A stretch of 64,000 nucleotides of DNA from Ailurus styani (taxonomy: Eukaryota > Chordata > Mammalia > Carnivora > Ailuridae): NCBI GenBank assembly GCA_002007465.1, contig LNAC01000036.1, positions 5,894,981 to 5,958,980 on the forward strand, read 5' to 3'. The first letter of the stretch is position 1. Each line of letters begins with the position of its first letter. Below, in pieces: positions 45,970 to 56,650 of the stretch. The notes under the pieces were generated by a model. The model was not told the DNA's origin. It ran no database searches and worked only from the letters and a program-made list of their open reading frames with translations. The translations under genes were made by a program, and so were the position numbers.

Positions 45970-46690
45970 GAGAATCCCAACCCATGAGTAATAGAAAAAA
46001 AAATTAATTACATATCCTTTGGACTGCCTTCTGTGAGTTTTTATAGCTACTGCCAACAGAATTACTGTCCAAACTATATTGGGCCCAGGTTATTAAAATG
46101 ACTTCTAATTCCCTGAGAACACAGTGATAGACAGCCAGGCAGGGGAGCAGAGGCACCGGGATGCTTTCCTTCCCTTTCCCCACCCCCCTAACTTCTTGCA
46201 GATAAGCCACACGCAGATAACTGAGAATTGACTGTTTGCATTTCCAATTAATCCATTTCCTCTGGTGTCTGGCATTTATTCCTAGACTTCTCCTGGTTTA
46301 CAGTATAGACCGACACTCTTTTAATATTCCAAATCCATTAGACACTTTTCTTTTCCCTGGTGAACAAAGGAGAAATGTTTTCGTGCAACTTTATGGAAGC
46401 CATCAATCTCCCTGAGAGGCTTGCTACGCTCAACAGAATCCACATTATAACTTATGCAAAACAGAAGACGGGAGGCGTGGGGGGAAATCCCGCTTTCTTT
46501 GAGCAGTAGCAGTGCATTAAGGAAAACATGCATTTCTGCTGAAATTCATATTGGTAAATGGATTTCCCATCTGAAACATTGTTTTTCACTAAGAGAAGCT
46601 TTTAATCCCCTTAAGTTCCATTCTAATCTGCCTTGGAAGTGCTTGTCTCAGGAACAGAACAGTGATGATATAACAGATTTAATTTATTAG
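45970..46690. promoter_or_regulatory. Candidate conserved non-coding element block
   Basis: No repeat is recognised. 'aaaaaattaattacatatcc', 'tttccaattaatccatttcc' and 'gcagtgcattaaggaaaaca' recur in AT-rich unique sequence. Confidence 0.45.
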
Positions 46691-47544
46691 AACGAGACAG
46701 CAGCCAGCCAGCAGAGTGCACAAGAGGAGGGCACGCCCGCTGGCTGAGTGGGGCTGTCAATCCCAGGTGGAGAATTCTTGCACCATCTCCTCCTGAATCC
46801 GTCCCCGCTGCATCACCGCACGCCCGAGTTCCGATCTCAGCTCCCTGGGCTCTCCTTGGAGCAAACACTCCACCTTCACTGGGTAGAGCCATTCTCTAAG
46901 GGCCAGAGGAAGACTGAGGACAGCAGGCCAATCCTCTGGAAAGACCACCTAGCCGATGGGAGCCAATGCCCTAAAGCTTGGCAGAGGGTCTTAGTAAGGC
47001 ATTCATCTCCCAATGCCTAGTCTGGTGGACCAGCCTGGGTGACAGATGAGCCAAGACTTGGCCTCGATGAGCCAAGACTCAGAAGGACAAGAGATGCAAA
47101 GGCCAAGACTACTGCAGCTGATCCCCCAACCAAGACAAGGAAGAAAATAAGAATATGAAAAGCAACGAGCCCTACTGAATCCAAATTCTGCCAGATCTGG
47201 GAAGGCAGGAGGGAATGGATTCTGGTGGCTTGGCCTGCTTCAGTCTCCAACCCAGCTGGCTGAACTGAGACAGCTCAGGACACGGGATGGCTGAGCCCAC
47301 CTGCTGGTCTGCGTCTAAATCAGCAGGATGGCCCTGCATACGTCCACATATACCTCCATTTCCTCTTCCTCTGAACAGAAAGCTGTTCATTTATTCGCTC
47401 TGCCCATGCTTATTAATGTTCTCACGAGCCAGCCTTTGACTCATGGAGATAATGTTCTCTTAGCCCCACGAGGGTGCAAATGTTCCTCATAGGGCATCAC
47501 TTTCCAAGTTGGCCCTTTTGTTGCCATACGCAGTATGACACCAC
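46691..47544. other. Unassigned sequence
   Basis: A 14-base word 'gatgagccaagact' is duplicated at 47045-47058 and 47066-47079. Nothing else is recognised. Confidence 0.4.
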
Positions 47545-47785
47545 GATGGTCAAGAACATGGAATCTGGAACCGGAAAGTCTTAGGCTCGAATCCCTGCCC
47601 CAGCACCCATATGGGAGAAGACTTCCCTAAAGGAAGTCAGCCTTGCTGAGTGGCGGTATTCTCATCTGTAGAATGAGAACATGGCCACCTACCAGCAGTG
47701 AGACAAAAAGGACATTATTTTGTTAAACGCTTAGCAGAGTGCCTGGCATGTATTAAGTACTAGTTAATTATAACCACAGCGCCAT
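47545..47785 (+). mobile_element. MIR SINE
   Basis: 'gtcaagaacatggaatctgg', 'ggtattctcatctgtagaat' and 'agcagagtgcctggcatgta' cover MIR from head to tail. Confidence 0.85.
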
Positions 47786-47824
47786 ACGTAGGTTTACCTG
47801 CAGACAGATTCACCCCTTTGTTCA

Positions 47825-47993
47825 TTCCTTAACTCCCCCAAATGTTTATTGAGCACCTGCAATGTGCCAGACTTTATGCTAGATGCTCTGTTTCAAAGGA
47901 GGTTGCAGAGGATGGAGAGATGCCTGATAAAAATGCTTGATAGAAACGCAATTGTGTGTTTGTTCATTCATTTGAATTTCACGCACACACGCA

Positions 47994-48034
<41 letters not shown>

Positions 48035-48140
48035 GGTATTTCGGGTAGAGAGAACCATTCCCACTTTACAGGTGGGAAGACAGATCCGGTGAGGAAAGGA
48101 GAGTTAGCAAAAGGGCCAGCTGAAGAGAGTCAGAGAAGGA
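47825..48140 (-). mobile_element. L2/MIR fragment, reverse, interrupted by CA repeat
   Basis: 'tgtttattgagcacctgcaa' and 'tgtgccagactttatgctag' begin a reverse element. 'ttcccactttacaggtggga' after the CA array may be its continuation or a separate MIR. Confidence 0.6.
47990..48029. repeat. (CA)n microsatellite
   Basis: An uninterrupted core of about 36 bases is preceded by imperfect ACGC units. Confidence 0.95.
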
Positions 48141-49299
48141 GAATTGGAGACAAGCCTCCCCTCGCACTCTCCTTGAGTTAGATTTTCCAGAAAACAAGAT
48201 CCTGAGTCCGGTTGATGTAGAAGAGAGTAACACAAAACCACGCGCACACGCCCCCCGTGGGCCAAGGACATACCCCATCCCGCGGCGAGTGTGTGCTTAG
48301 TAGGAAACCGTATCCCACGCTCGGTGGGAGCCAGGCTCCACTGTCTTTAGATGATAAGAAGGAGGGCAGGAAAGAGAAGAGACCGGGGAACTTGACGCTT
48401 ATTAAAAGCACTTGCTCGCAAGCTGTGTTGGAGCTCACGTGGTGCCCAAGCCCGGGAACCCGGCCTCAGCAGGGGTCAGTGCCCCGTCCTGACAGGCGTG
48501 AGCTGGGAAGTCTGGACTGAAGATGGATGGGGGCGCCAAACACGCCCGTGACAGCGGTAATCCACACGCCCCGGGAAGGCAGGCTGGTATTTTGGCCACT
48601 TCCCCACGATTTTATGGGCTTGAAGGTGGGGGGAGGGAAGTTTCATCATTTCAGACATAAATAACTCCGTGAACGGTGTGGCGATCAGACACCTCCAAAT
48701 TAGCCACTCTGCGCAGCAACAAAGCCTTCGCTGGGCTGGATTTACTCCTCAGTTGTACAGCCAATGCTCCAAGGGATGTCAAAACAGGCCTGGCACTTCT
48801 ACCATAGTTTTCTGGAGAAGTCCCTGTCCTGCTCAGAGAGAGGCCCGTTTCATGCTTTCTCCTGGCTCATCCATTTCCCGTCACTCCCCCGACCCCCCGG
48901 GCCCTGGGCTGATGATGACCAGCCTCATTCTTGATGGAGGAAATGGGAGCCATCAGATTCACACCTTCTCATTTCCCACCACCCGACCCCAAACTTGACC
49001 CCCACTCTCCTCCATGCTTCCGGATATAGTGGAAGTCACGCCTCTCTCCCCACCAGAGGCCACCTTCTACTTGTGTCCTGCATCCTCTCCCCTTGCCAGA
49101 GTTTGCCCTTCCAGCTACACATACTCACACACCTCGACAGTCTCCTGAATCATTCTCGTCTGCAATCCCAGGGACCCCGTATCTCTCACTTCAAAAAACC
49201 AAACCAAATCACTTACCTCGATCCTTCCCCTTGACCCAACTCCATCCTGGTTTTCTAATTCCCATCTTGGCGAAACATCCTGCCTGTGTTGCCTCCAAG
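48141..49299. other. Unassigned sequence
   Basis: No gene is supported. Parts near 48990-49300 may be further decayed L2. Confidence 0.35.
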
Positions 49300-49810
49300 T
49301 GCCGTCTTTGTTTCTTCAACCAGGTTCAACTTGACGTCATCACCACTCGACCAAAACTGATGTGAAGCTTGCCAACGACTCCATGTTGTCAGATGCAAAC
49401 AGGATCTCTCTTCTTCCCTTCCTTGATGTCTCAGTCCTTCCTGAGACACTAGCTTCTCTTGGCAGCTTCTGCTTCCCACTGTTCTGCTCTCCGTGGCCGC
49501 TGTTCCTCCTCTTTTCTTGACCCTCCTTCTGCACCCCATCTGTAGATGTAGGAGTGCACCCCCCTCCCCCCACCGGGGTTCAGTCTTCTGCCTTCTCTCT
49601 GTTTTGTTCATTCCTCTTCAAGGGATCACCTCCATTTCCGGGTATATAAACGCCATCGATGTACCACTGACTCTCAAAATTATAACCCCGGCCCAGAAGG
49701 TTCCCTGAGCTCTGACTGATACATCTGGATGCTTTCTTGACATTTCCACCTGCACATCTACTAGGGCACCTCACCTTGACATTTCTGTGATGAGGTAGAC
49801 ACAACAGGTT
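49300..49810 (+). mobile_element. L2 ORF2 (reverse transcriptase region) fossil
   Basis: The order 'tgatgtctcagtccttcctg', 'agcttctcttggcagcttct', 'aggagtgcacccccc', 'ggggttcagtcttctgcctt', 'ccactgactctcaaaattat' and 'ttcttgacatttccacctgc' parallels L2 ORF2 around and downstream of the reverse-transcriptase active-site region. Frameshifts and substitutions have destroyed the frame. Confidence 0.6.
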
Positions 49811-49824
49811 TTTTAGACATGTCG

Positions 49825-50830
49825 AAGATGTTCAAAGTCATTGAGACTTAATAAAATGTAAATTAGAGCAAACTCAGATATTTTCCACCAGTTTGGCAAA
49901 GAGTGATCAACACATTTGAAAACACACTGTTGATAAAGATTCAAGGGAAAACGTGCCTTTGTCAATTGGAGGGGGATATAAATTGGTATGATCCCTTTTA
50001 GTACAAATTCTCAATATGCATCGAGATGAAAAATACACATCCTCCTTGGCCTAGCAATTCTACTTTGAGAAATTTATGCTGTAGGTATATTGTATAAATG
50101 CCAATTGAGATAGTCCATATATACATTTTGTACCATATATTTAGGAAGTATATTTATTTCCATTCATATTTATCCAATGGATAGAGTCCCATATCTGCAA
50201 ATGGGTCTTTGAGAGCACTCAGGAAACCGTGTAACACCAGCAAGAAGAGAATGGCTGCATTAGTGAAAGAAATTCACGGTAGAATACGGCACAGCTGCCA
50301 TTAGAATGAAAGAAACCTTTATGAGCAAATGCAGAAAAATCTACAAGGTATGATGTCAAGTGAAAACAATTAAGATGCTGAATGTTGGGTACAATATGCT
50401 ATTATGAGTATTTTTAAAGATTTCTTTATTTATTTGAGAGAGAGAGAGAGCACGCATGTGAGTGGGGGCAGGGGTCTGGAGAGGAAGAAGCAGGCTCCAC
50501 GCTGAGCGTGGAGCCCAACCTGGGGCTCAATCCCACGACCCTGAGATCATGACCTGAGCTGGAACCAAGAGTCAGACGCCCAACCGACTGAGCCGCCCAG
50601 GCACCCATATCATTGGTATTTTTAAAAAGGTAATAAAAAGGTGATAAAGACATACTCACACATTCATGCTTACATAAACAAAATCTTACCAGAAGGAGAC
50701 ACGTGAAACTGGTAACGGGGATTGTCTTTGGGGCAGTGGAAGCAGGAGACTAGGATCTACGGGATTGGGATACTTGCTGTGCATACTTTTTGTATTCAAA
50801 TTTTTGAATTCTTTTTTTTTTTTTACCGTG
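49825..50830 (+). mobile_element. L1M 3' end, split by a SINE
   Basis: 'ccaccagtttggcaaagagt', 'attggagggggatataaatt', 'tccttggcctagcaattcta', 'tatgatgtcaagtgaaaaca' and 'ggggattgtctttggggcag' follow an old L1 3' end. It closes with T-rich text near 50830. Confidence 0.75.
50407..50620 (-). mobile_element. Carnivore SINE (SINEC), reverse, inside the L1M
   Basis: It ends 'actgagccgcccaggcaccc'. The flanks 'agtatttttaaag' and 'ggtatttttaaaa' form an imperfect target duplication. The body carries the older-type 'agagtcagacgcccaaccga'. Confidence 0.95.
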
Positions 50831-50849
50831 TTCAGTTATTTCATTTCCA

Positions 50850-51335
50850 ATTTCAAAATAACCTTTCATATCTTGACTCCTTCTGTCCTTTCTGTTCTCT
50901 GCTGAAATGCCACCTCTTTAGCAAGGTCTTCCTGGACCACCCCATCCATGTGAGTCCCCCCTATTTTGTCTCTCGCCCCCCCGGAGCATCTCCACATTTA
51001 ACTACTTTAAATCCTGGGGTTCCGGGGAAGATTTAATTCAAAAAAGACCCCTGCTCACCTTACCAGAAAGGCTTCACCGGGCACCCCATCTGAATAATAC
51101 CCTGGCCACTGTCACTCCTTAATCCTTGTCCTGCCTCTTTTTTAATGCAGTTATCACCACCTGGCATATCATGTACTTTTTTATTTGCTTATAATTGGCT
51201 TTCCCGCATTAGAATGTCAAGTCCGGAAGAGCAGGAATCCTGCCCATTTTGTTCACGGCTGTATCCCTTGTGGCTAGAACAATGCTTGGCATCACAGATA
51301 CTTGATAAATATTTGTTGAACGAATGGTTCTACTG
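50850..51335 (+). mobile_element. L2 3' body and end
   Basis: 'tctctgctgaaatgccacct', 'tagcaaggtcttcctggacc', 'agaatgtcaagtccggaaga', 'cacggctgtatcccttgtgg' and 'taaatatttgttgaacgaat' follow L2 to its terminus. Confidence 0.88.
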
Positions 51336-51339
51336 CTAA

Positions 51340-52384
51340 GAGGAAACAAATAAATAAAAAGGTGCTTAAAGGCCACCGGTCTGGGGGGAAAAAATATCTA
51401 AAGCCACAATCTCAGTACTGGGTTTTCTACAATCCACTTAGGCCATCCCCAGTCCCCCTGTCCAGTTGGTGCTGATGTCGGTGTGCTAAGCAAAGGGCCT
51501 GGGGCAGAACGGCACAGCACCCAGTGGTGGGGAGAAAGGGAGGGAGACAGCAGGAAAAGCCCAGGAAGTGTGGCCCCGTGCAAGAAACAAGCCTAGAGAA
51601 CACACTGGTAAGAGAGTCTTTAGCAAACCCCAAGAAGAAGCAACATCCTACTCGGGACCCCCAGTTACAGGGAGAGTCGGGGCTGGAGGGAAAAGAGGAA
51701 CAAGGAACATCAAAACAAGTCCTTGGGCCTCTGTGTCAACCCTGACGGCACTGAGCTGCAGCTTCCGAAGGACGACATACAAGGTGTCAGAGCCGACACT
51801 GCCGAGGGGAGAGGTGAATGAATCAGGACATTACGCGAACCCTCCGCGATCTGGCTCAAGGCGGGAAAGCCATGAGTCAGCAGGCCACTCACTGGCAATT
51901 AGTGAGTTGGGGTTGGGTCTGGGCAGCAGGCGGCCAGGGGAGCAGCCTGGGGAGTGTGCCGGGGGGAGGGGGAGCCCAGACCCCGCCACTCTCGTCCAGG
52001 GTGGGTTTGGGGTGGCACGATGGCCCGGGATTCTCACCACGGACCGCGGAAAGAACAGTGCTCTCCGGCCCGGAGCCTGCCGGGGCCTCCCCGTACCACA
52101 GGAAACCTCCTGTTTTCTGAGTTGTACTTTTATGCCCAGCAAGCCCTCAGGCTACCTGGTTAAAAGTTTACATGAAAAAATCCTTCCTAATTGGTTCGTT
52201 TGACCGGTGCCCTCTGCAGAGTCATCAAGGCAGGCCGCGTTCATTAGCAGCCGTTCCCATAAAATCCAGGCGGTGAAACGTCAATCACCCCCAGGCTGCG
52301 GAAAAATAACGTCTCTGGGCTTCCTCGAGCCCCATGAAAACCAGCACAAGTACAACCAGAGCTCCCTGCGCTTACTGAGGCGTC
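51340..52384. other. Unassigned sequence, no supported gene
   Basis: A 211-residue frame (51568-52203, plus) is the longest unbroken plus-strand frame apart from the one at 60.7 kb. It lacks domains, and two other frames are open at the same place. 52100-52380 carries CpG and 'aaaatccaggcggtgaaacg' and could belong to a conserved element. Confidence 0.4.
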
Positions 52385-52625
52385 TTCTAAACTGGGGGTC
52401 TCCACCCTGATGCCGGCGCCCCTTGGGCCAGATCACTCCTTGTTGTGGGGAGGGGGGATGTTGTAGGACGTTTAGAGACATCCCTGGTCTCCACCCCACT
52501 AGATGCCAATAACACCCCAGACTTGGCGACACCAAAAACGTTCCCAGGCATTGCCAAATGTCCCCTGGTGGTGGAGGGGGGCGGGGGTGGGGCACAAAGT
52601 CGCCCCAGGTCGGAAACCACTTTTC
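52385..52625 (-). mobile_element. MER20 hAT transposon
   Basis: 'cttgttgtggggaggggg', 'tgttgtaggacgtttagaga', 'catccctggtctccacccca', 'ctagatgccaataacacccc', 'cattgccaaatgtcccctgg' and the end 'ggtcggaaaccacttt' match MER20 along its whole length. It is non-coding. The family has been reported as a source of endometrial enhancers in placental mammals. Confidence 0.9.
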
Positions 52626-52959
52626 TAAGCTTGTATCCATTTGGCCAGTGGGAATTGGGAAAAGAAATTCACCAATTCGGAAAAAAACAAACCATTTCTC
52701 GGGGGTCTGCTCTCTGGGAGGTGCTATGCTAGCGGTTATTTTGGATACGGTCAAAAATCCGGGGTGCGCTTGGCATCTCTCTTGAAAGAAGGCGGAGGGG
52801 ACCAAACCCTCTGTTCCTTCTCGGTGACCTGATTTCAAGGGCTAGGTTTTCCAGCAGGAGGCAAGGGCAGGGTGAGGTTGGGCTGTTTCATGGGAAGAGA
52901 AGGGGTGGGTGAGTCCTTCAGAAACTCTACCCAAGGAAGGCCTCAGAAATACTTGTTTT
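52626..52959. other. Unassigned sequence
   Basis: No gene or repeat family is recognised. Confidence 0.4.
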
Positions 52960-53230
52960 TCGCTCCTCATGCAAATGGATGTCGCCGGCCTTGAAAAGAA
53001 CACAATGGGTGTACAGTGGTGAATCATCTAAGTTAATTATAGAGATCACTGCGGAGCCGTGCAAAGCCCAGCAGAGCTTAGCTTACAACACAAGCTAGCA
53101 GAACAGCCACTGATGATGATGTTCACGTTAATAATTGGCACTGATATAGCCACACAGCTCTCCCCGGTCCAGGCCTATGCCAGGAAAAATAAAGAAGCAG
53201 TCAAGAATAACACAGGAACATTGATCACAC
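52960..53230. promoter_or_regulatory. Candidate conserved non-coding element
   Basis: It contains a perfect octamer 'atgcaaat' (about 52970), 'ctaagttaattatagag' and 'ttcacgttaataattggc' in otherwise unique sequence with CpG. The octamer is a POU/Oct site by consensus. Confidence 0.4.
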
Positions 53231-53899
53231 CCTCCCGTGAAAGGCAGCCCCCATTTTCCCTCACTGTGGTCTTGAAGAGTGACGGGTGGGCCCCGTGCCC
53301 TGGTGCTGAGACCAGCAGACAGACGTGGGGGTGTGGACGAGGGGAGGGGGAAGGCGAGTGGTGGGCTGAGATGAGGGACAGAGGCTCAGGCATGGGTCAT
53401 TTCAACACACGGAGGGTTCATCCAAGTGATGACAAAATGGCCCAAGAACCTGGCGCTGATGAAGGCCGGGTCCCACAGACACGGAAAGAGTATGACGTAG
53501 AGGCCACGGTCACCGGGGCTCTCCCTGGAGCCCTCGAGGTCTGCCCGCGTGGAGAGAACCGGCGAACACCCAACACTCTTCACCAAGGTTGCTTGGGAGT
53601 AATCTCGAACAGAGAGGCCTAGGAAGTGACTGAAGTGTTGCGGGTGGAGAGCTAAGAAGGGGCAAGTCAGTTAGAGAAACAGCTCCCAAAACACGGCATG
53701 AATATCCCGGGTGGTACGGAGTCGGGTCGGGGTAACTTGGGGACACAGCTTTCCCTGACACTGAATCACACAGGGAGAAAGGGCTTTCTCTGCTCGTGTC
53801 CTTCTGATAAGGACAGGTGGAAGTCTTGGCTTGGTTCTCAGAGATCCTTCACACGGCTTCGACCTGGGGTCATGTGTCTCTCTGTCTCTCTTTTCAAAA
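53231..53899. other. Unassigned sequence, no supported gene
   Basis: A 187-residue frame (53059-53622, plus) starts in the preceding candidate element and has no recognisable domain. I regard it as chance. Confidence 0.45.
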
Positions 53900-54110
53900 T
53901 GGTTTTATTTTTATTTTTTTAAAACAATTTTATTTATTTGACAGAGATAGACAGACAGAGATAGTAAGAGAGGGCATGAGCTGGGAGGAGAGGGAGATGC
54001 AGGCTCCTCGCCAAGCAGGAACCCTGACTCAGGGCTCGATCCCAGGACCCTGAGATCATGACCTGAGGTGAAGGCAGATGCTTAACTGACTGAGCCACCC
54101 AGGCGCCCCT
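53900..54110 (-). mobile_element. Carnivore SINE (SINEC), reverse
   Basis: It ends 'ctgagccacccaggcgcccc' at 54108. Flanking 'tctctctgtctctcttttc' and 'tctcactctctttttgg' look like an imperfect target duplication. Confidence 0.94.
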
Positions 54111-54189
54111 ATCTCACTCTCTTTTTGGTAAAGGAAGAACAGACTTTGGGCTCAAGCCTTGGGCAAGCAAGGATATCTGGCCAGAATTC

Positions 54190-54610
54190 AATGATGTTGG
54201 CTTTTATTTTCCCTTATAAAGTCAAGTTTATCAAGGCAAAATTTACCTGCTGTGAAATTCACCTTTCTTGGTGTACAGTTCTTTGAGTTTAGACAAACAC
54301 ATACAGTTGTATAACGACCAACACAGTCAAGAGATAGAATAGTTCCATCACCTGAAAAGCTACCCCATGCCCTTAGAGGTCAGCCCCCCAAACTCCATCC
54401 CAGCCCCTGATCTGAAACCAACCATCTGGTTTCTGTTCCTATAGTTTTGGCATCTCTGGACGGTCACAGAAATGGAAATATACAGTATGTAGCCTCTAGG
54501 GGTTTGCTTTTGCTGTATTTGTCTTTAGTGTAGATTTATGAAGTAGCATACTGGCTTTCCATTTAAGGTAGTTCTACAAAGTGATCTTTTTCAACAAATC
54601 AACTTTTTAT
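54190..54610 (-). mobile_element. L1M 3' fragment, antisense
   Basis: 'tcaaggcaaaatttacctgc', 'acacagtcaagagatagaat', 'gaaaccaaccatctggtttc' and 'gaaatggaaatatacagtat' are antisense L1 3' sequence, comparable to the part near 40200. Confidence 0.75.
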
Positions 54611-54822
54611 TTTTTTTAATATTTTATTTATTTATTTGAGAGAGAAAGAGAGATCGATCACAAGCAGGAGGAAGAGCAAAGAGAGAGGGAGAAGCAGACT
54701 CCCCACTGAGCAGGGAGCCAGATGCTGGGCTCAGTCCCAGGACCCTGGGATCATGACCTGAGCTGAAGGCAGACACTTAAACGACTGAGCCACCCAGGTG
54801 CCCCTAAAACAACTTTTTACAA
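54592..54822 (-). mobile_element. Carnivore SINE (SINEC), reverse
   Basis: It ends 'ctgagccacccaggtgcccc' at 54804. The flanks 'aacaaatcaacttttta' and 'taaaacaacttttta' are an imperfect target duplication. It is only 0.5 kb from the previous SINE and in the same orientation. Confidence 0.95.
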
Positions 54823-55737
54823 AAGCGATTTGGTTTACAGATACATTAAGTAAGTAACTCTGCAGGTGTTGTGCAGATAGGGCAACAATCAGGAAGACTG
54901 GACAGGAAAGGCCTGTCATACGTTAACATAACAACGTTATGTTATGTTGCCAGTTTCCTGGACTCCGAGCAAAGACACAAGACCTGGATCAGAGCAAAAG
55001 AAGCTTGCTGCTCATGGCACAGCCGGGAGCATATTTACAACGGTTCCCTTCATCCCCAATCACACAGGACCAATGCAGATAAACTAGACAGTCACCTATG
55101 CATGCAGGGTGTTGCATTATAGGAGAGAAACCCCAGGCTTTGGGAACTGGAATCTTTTCCCATGAACAGTAAGCGTGCTTGCCCTCTGCTCCGGGGCCAG
55201 ACACTATCTCCATCTTCCAAAGCTATTTGCTCTACAAACATCCAGGGAAAGAGAATGAAGGCCAGTTAGTACCTCCCTCCCGGGACGTGGAGAAATGCAG
55301 GATAACCCTAGAGAATGATCTCCCAATAGAAGGACTGGCTCAAGGGACTGGAAAAGAAAACCTAGATAGTCACAAGCTAGGGGTTCCAGAAGAAGGAATG
55401 GAATGGCCTGGCAGACTGAACCACTGAAAGACCTCAGGTTAGCTGAGACATGATTCTAAACACTTTCTTCCCACTGTATAATTTCCAAAGCAATCTTCCC
55501 ATTAGAAGATGATCTTCATGAGTCCTTCTCTGGGGAGGGGTGCGCTGCTTTGCCCATGTGGCCACACCATACTCTCAGATGGCTGTGTTTCTGATTGTCC
55601 TTGACATTCAGGTTTATACATCGGACTCCATGCTGGTTAATGTGAGTCTGTTTCACCCTCACTCTGTCCATAAACTTGTGCTTCTAATCCTGAAAGGTTG
55701 AGAAGCAGATCTCCAAATTTAACACAGTAAGTCGAAT
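54823..55737. other. Unassigned sequence
   Basis: A perfect inverted repeat (8-base arms, 3-base loop) lies at 54925-54943. No gene is supported. Confidence 0.4.
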
Positions 55738-55975
55738 AATAACAAAGAGTGCCCAGCACTTATTATCTGTTCCAAGCTCTTTATATTCACAGTCTAATTT
55801 AATCCTCTGACCAGCCATATACCTGCTAGGTATAACTGTGAGTCCTATTTTATAGATGAGGAAAGTAAAGCACCAAGAGAGAAAATAATGAAGGGCTCAG
55901 AGGTATATGTGGTAGAGCTAGAATTTGAACTTGGTCTGGGTGAGGCCAATGTCAATCATGTAACCACCGTTCATC
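55738..55975 (-). mobile_element. MIR SINE, reverse, near full length
   Basis: 'agtgcccagcacttattatc', 'tctaatttaatcctctgacc', 'tattttatagatgaggaaag' and 'gctagaatttgaacttggtc' follow reverse MIR throughout. Confidence 0.88.
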
Positions 55976-56164
55976 ACGGCCTCACCAGGGAAGTCCTGCT
56001 TCATGAAGCCTGGGTGGGGGCCAGCCAGTCCTTCCCCTCTGAATATAAATCTAGGGAGGCTTTACACCTGGACATGAAGTTCTCTCCCATTCCTGGAGCA
56101 CTTTTCCCTCATCTACACTCATTTTAAAACTTCTAGAAAGTTCCCATGAAACTTAAGGTCCTGG

Positions 56165-56650
56165 TCCAGTTATTATTGTTACATAACACATTACCCCAAA
56201 ACCCAGCAGCTTAAAATAGCCATTTTCTTCTGCTCACAATTGTGTGTGTCAGGGACTGGGAAGGGGCTCAGTTAGACCATTCTTACTTGGGCTCATTCGT
56301 GAAGTTGCAATCAACTCTCAGCTGGCATTAGACACACCTAGGGGCTGGACTGTGCAGGACACCCAAAGGGGCTCACCCATGCGGCTGATAGCTCAGCTTG
56401 GCTATCAATCCCACTCATCTGGTGTCTACACACGGCCTATCCAACATGGCGGTCTAAGGAGAACCAAACATTATATGCGCCTAGCTTTCTGCAGGGCAAA
56501 CATCCTAAGAATCAGCAGGAAGCTGTGAGGTCTTTTCTGACCTAGCTTGAGAGGTCACATGGTCATATTGTTGTACGACACCAACCCAGGTGTGGCTAGA
56601 TTCAAAGGAACTCATCTGTTGATGGGAGGAGAGTATTCTGGGTCCAATCT
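56165..56650 (-). mobile_element. MLT1-type LTR, reverse
   Basis: 'gttacataacacattacccc', 'aaaacccagcagcttaaaat', 'gtgtgtcagggactgggaag', 'agctcagcttggctatcaat' and 'acctagcttgagaggtcaca' match antisense MLT1 LTRs. No retroviral gene is present. Confidence 0.75.

Noticed and set aside
51568..52203. 211-residue plus-strand frame
   Set aside because: No domain or family similarity recognised; overlapping frames open on the other strand; no convincing exon signals.
52281..52838. 185-residue minus-strand frame
   Set aside because: Most of it is MER20 read through by chance.
53059..53622. 187-residue plus-strand frame
   Set aside because: Starts inside AT-rich enhancer-like sequence and changes composition abruptly; no domain recognised.
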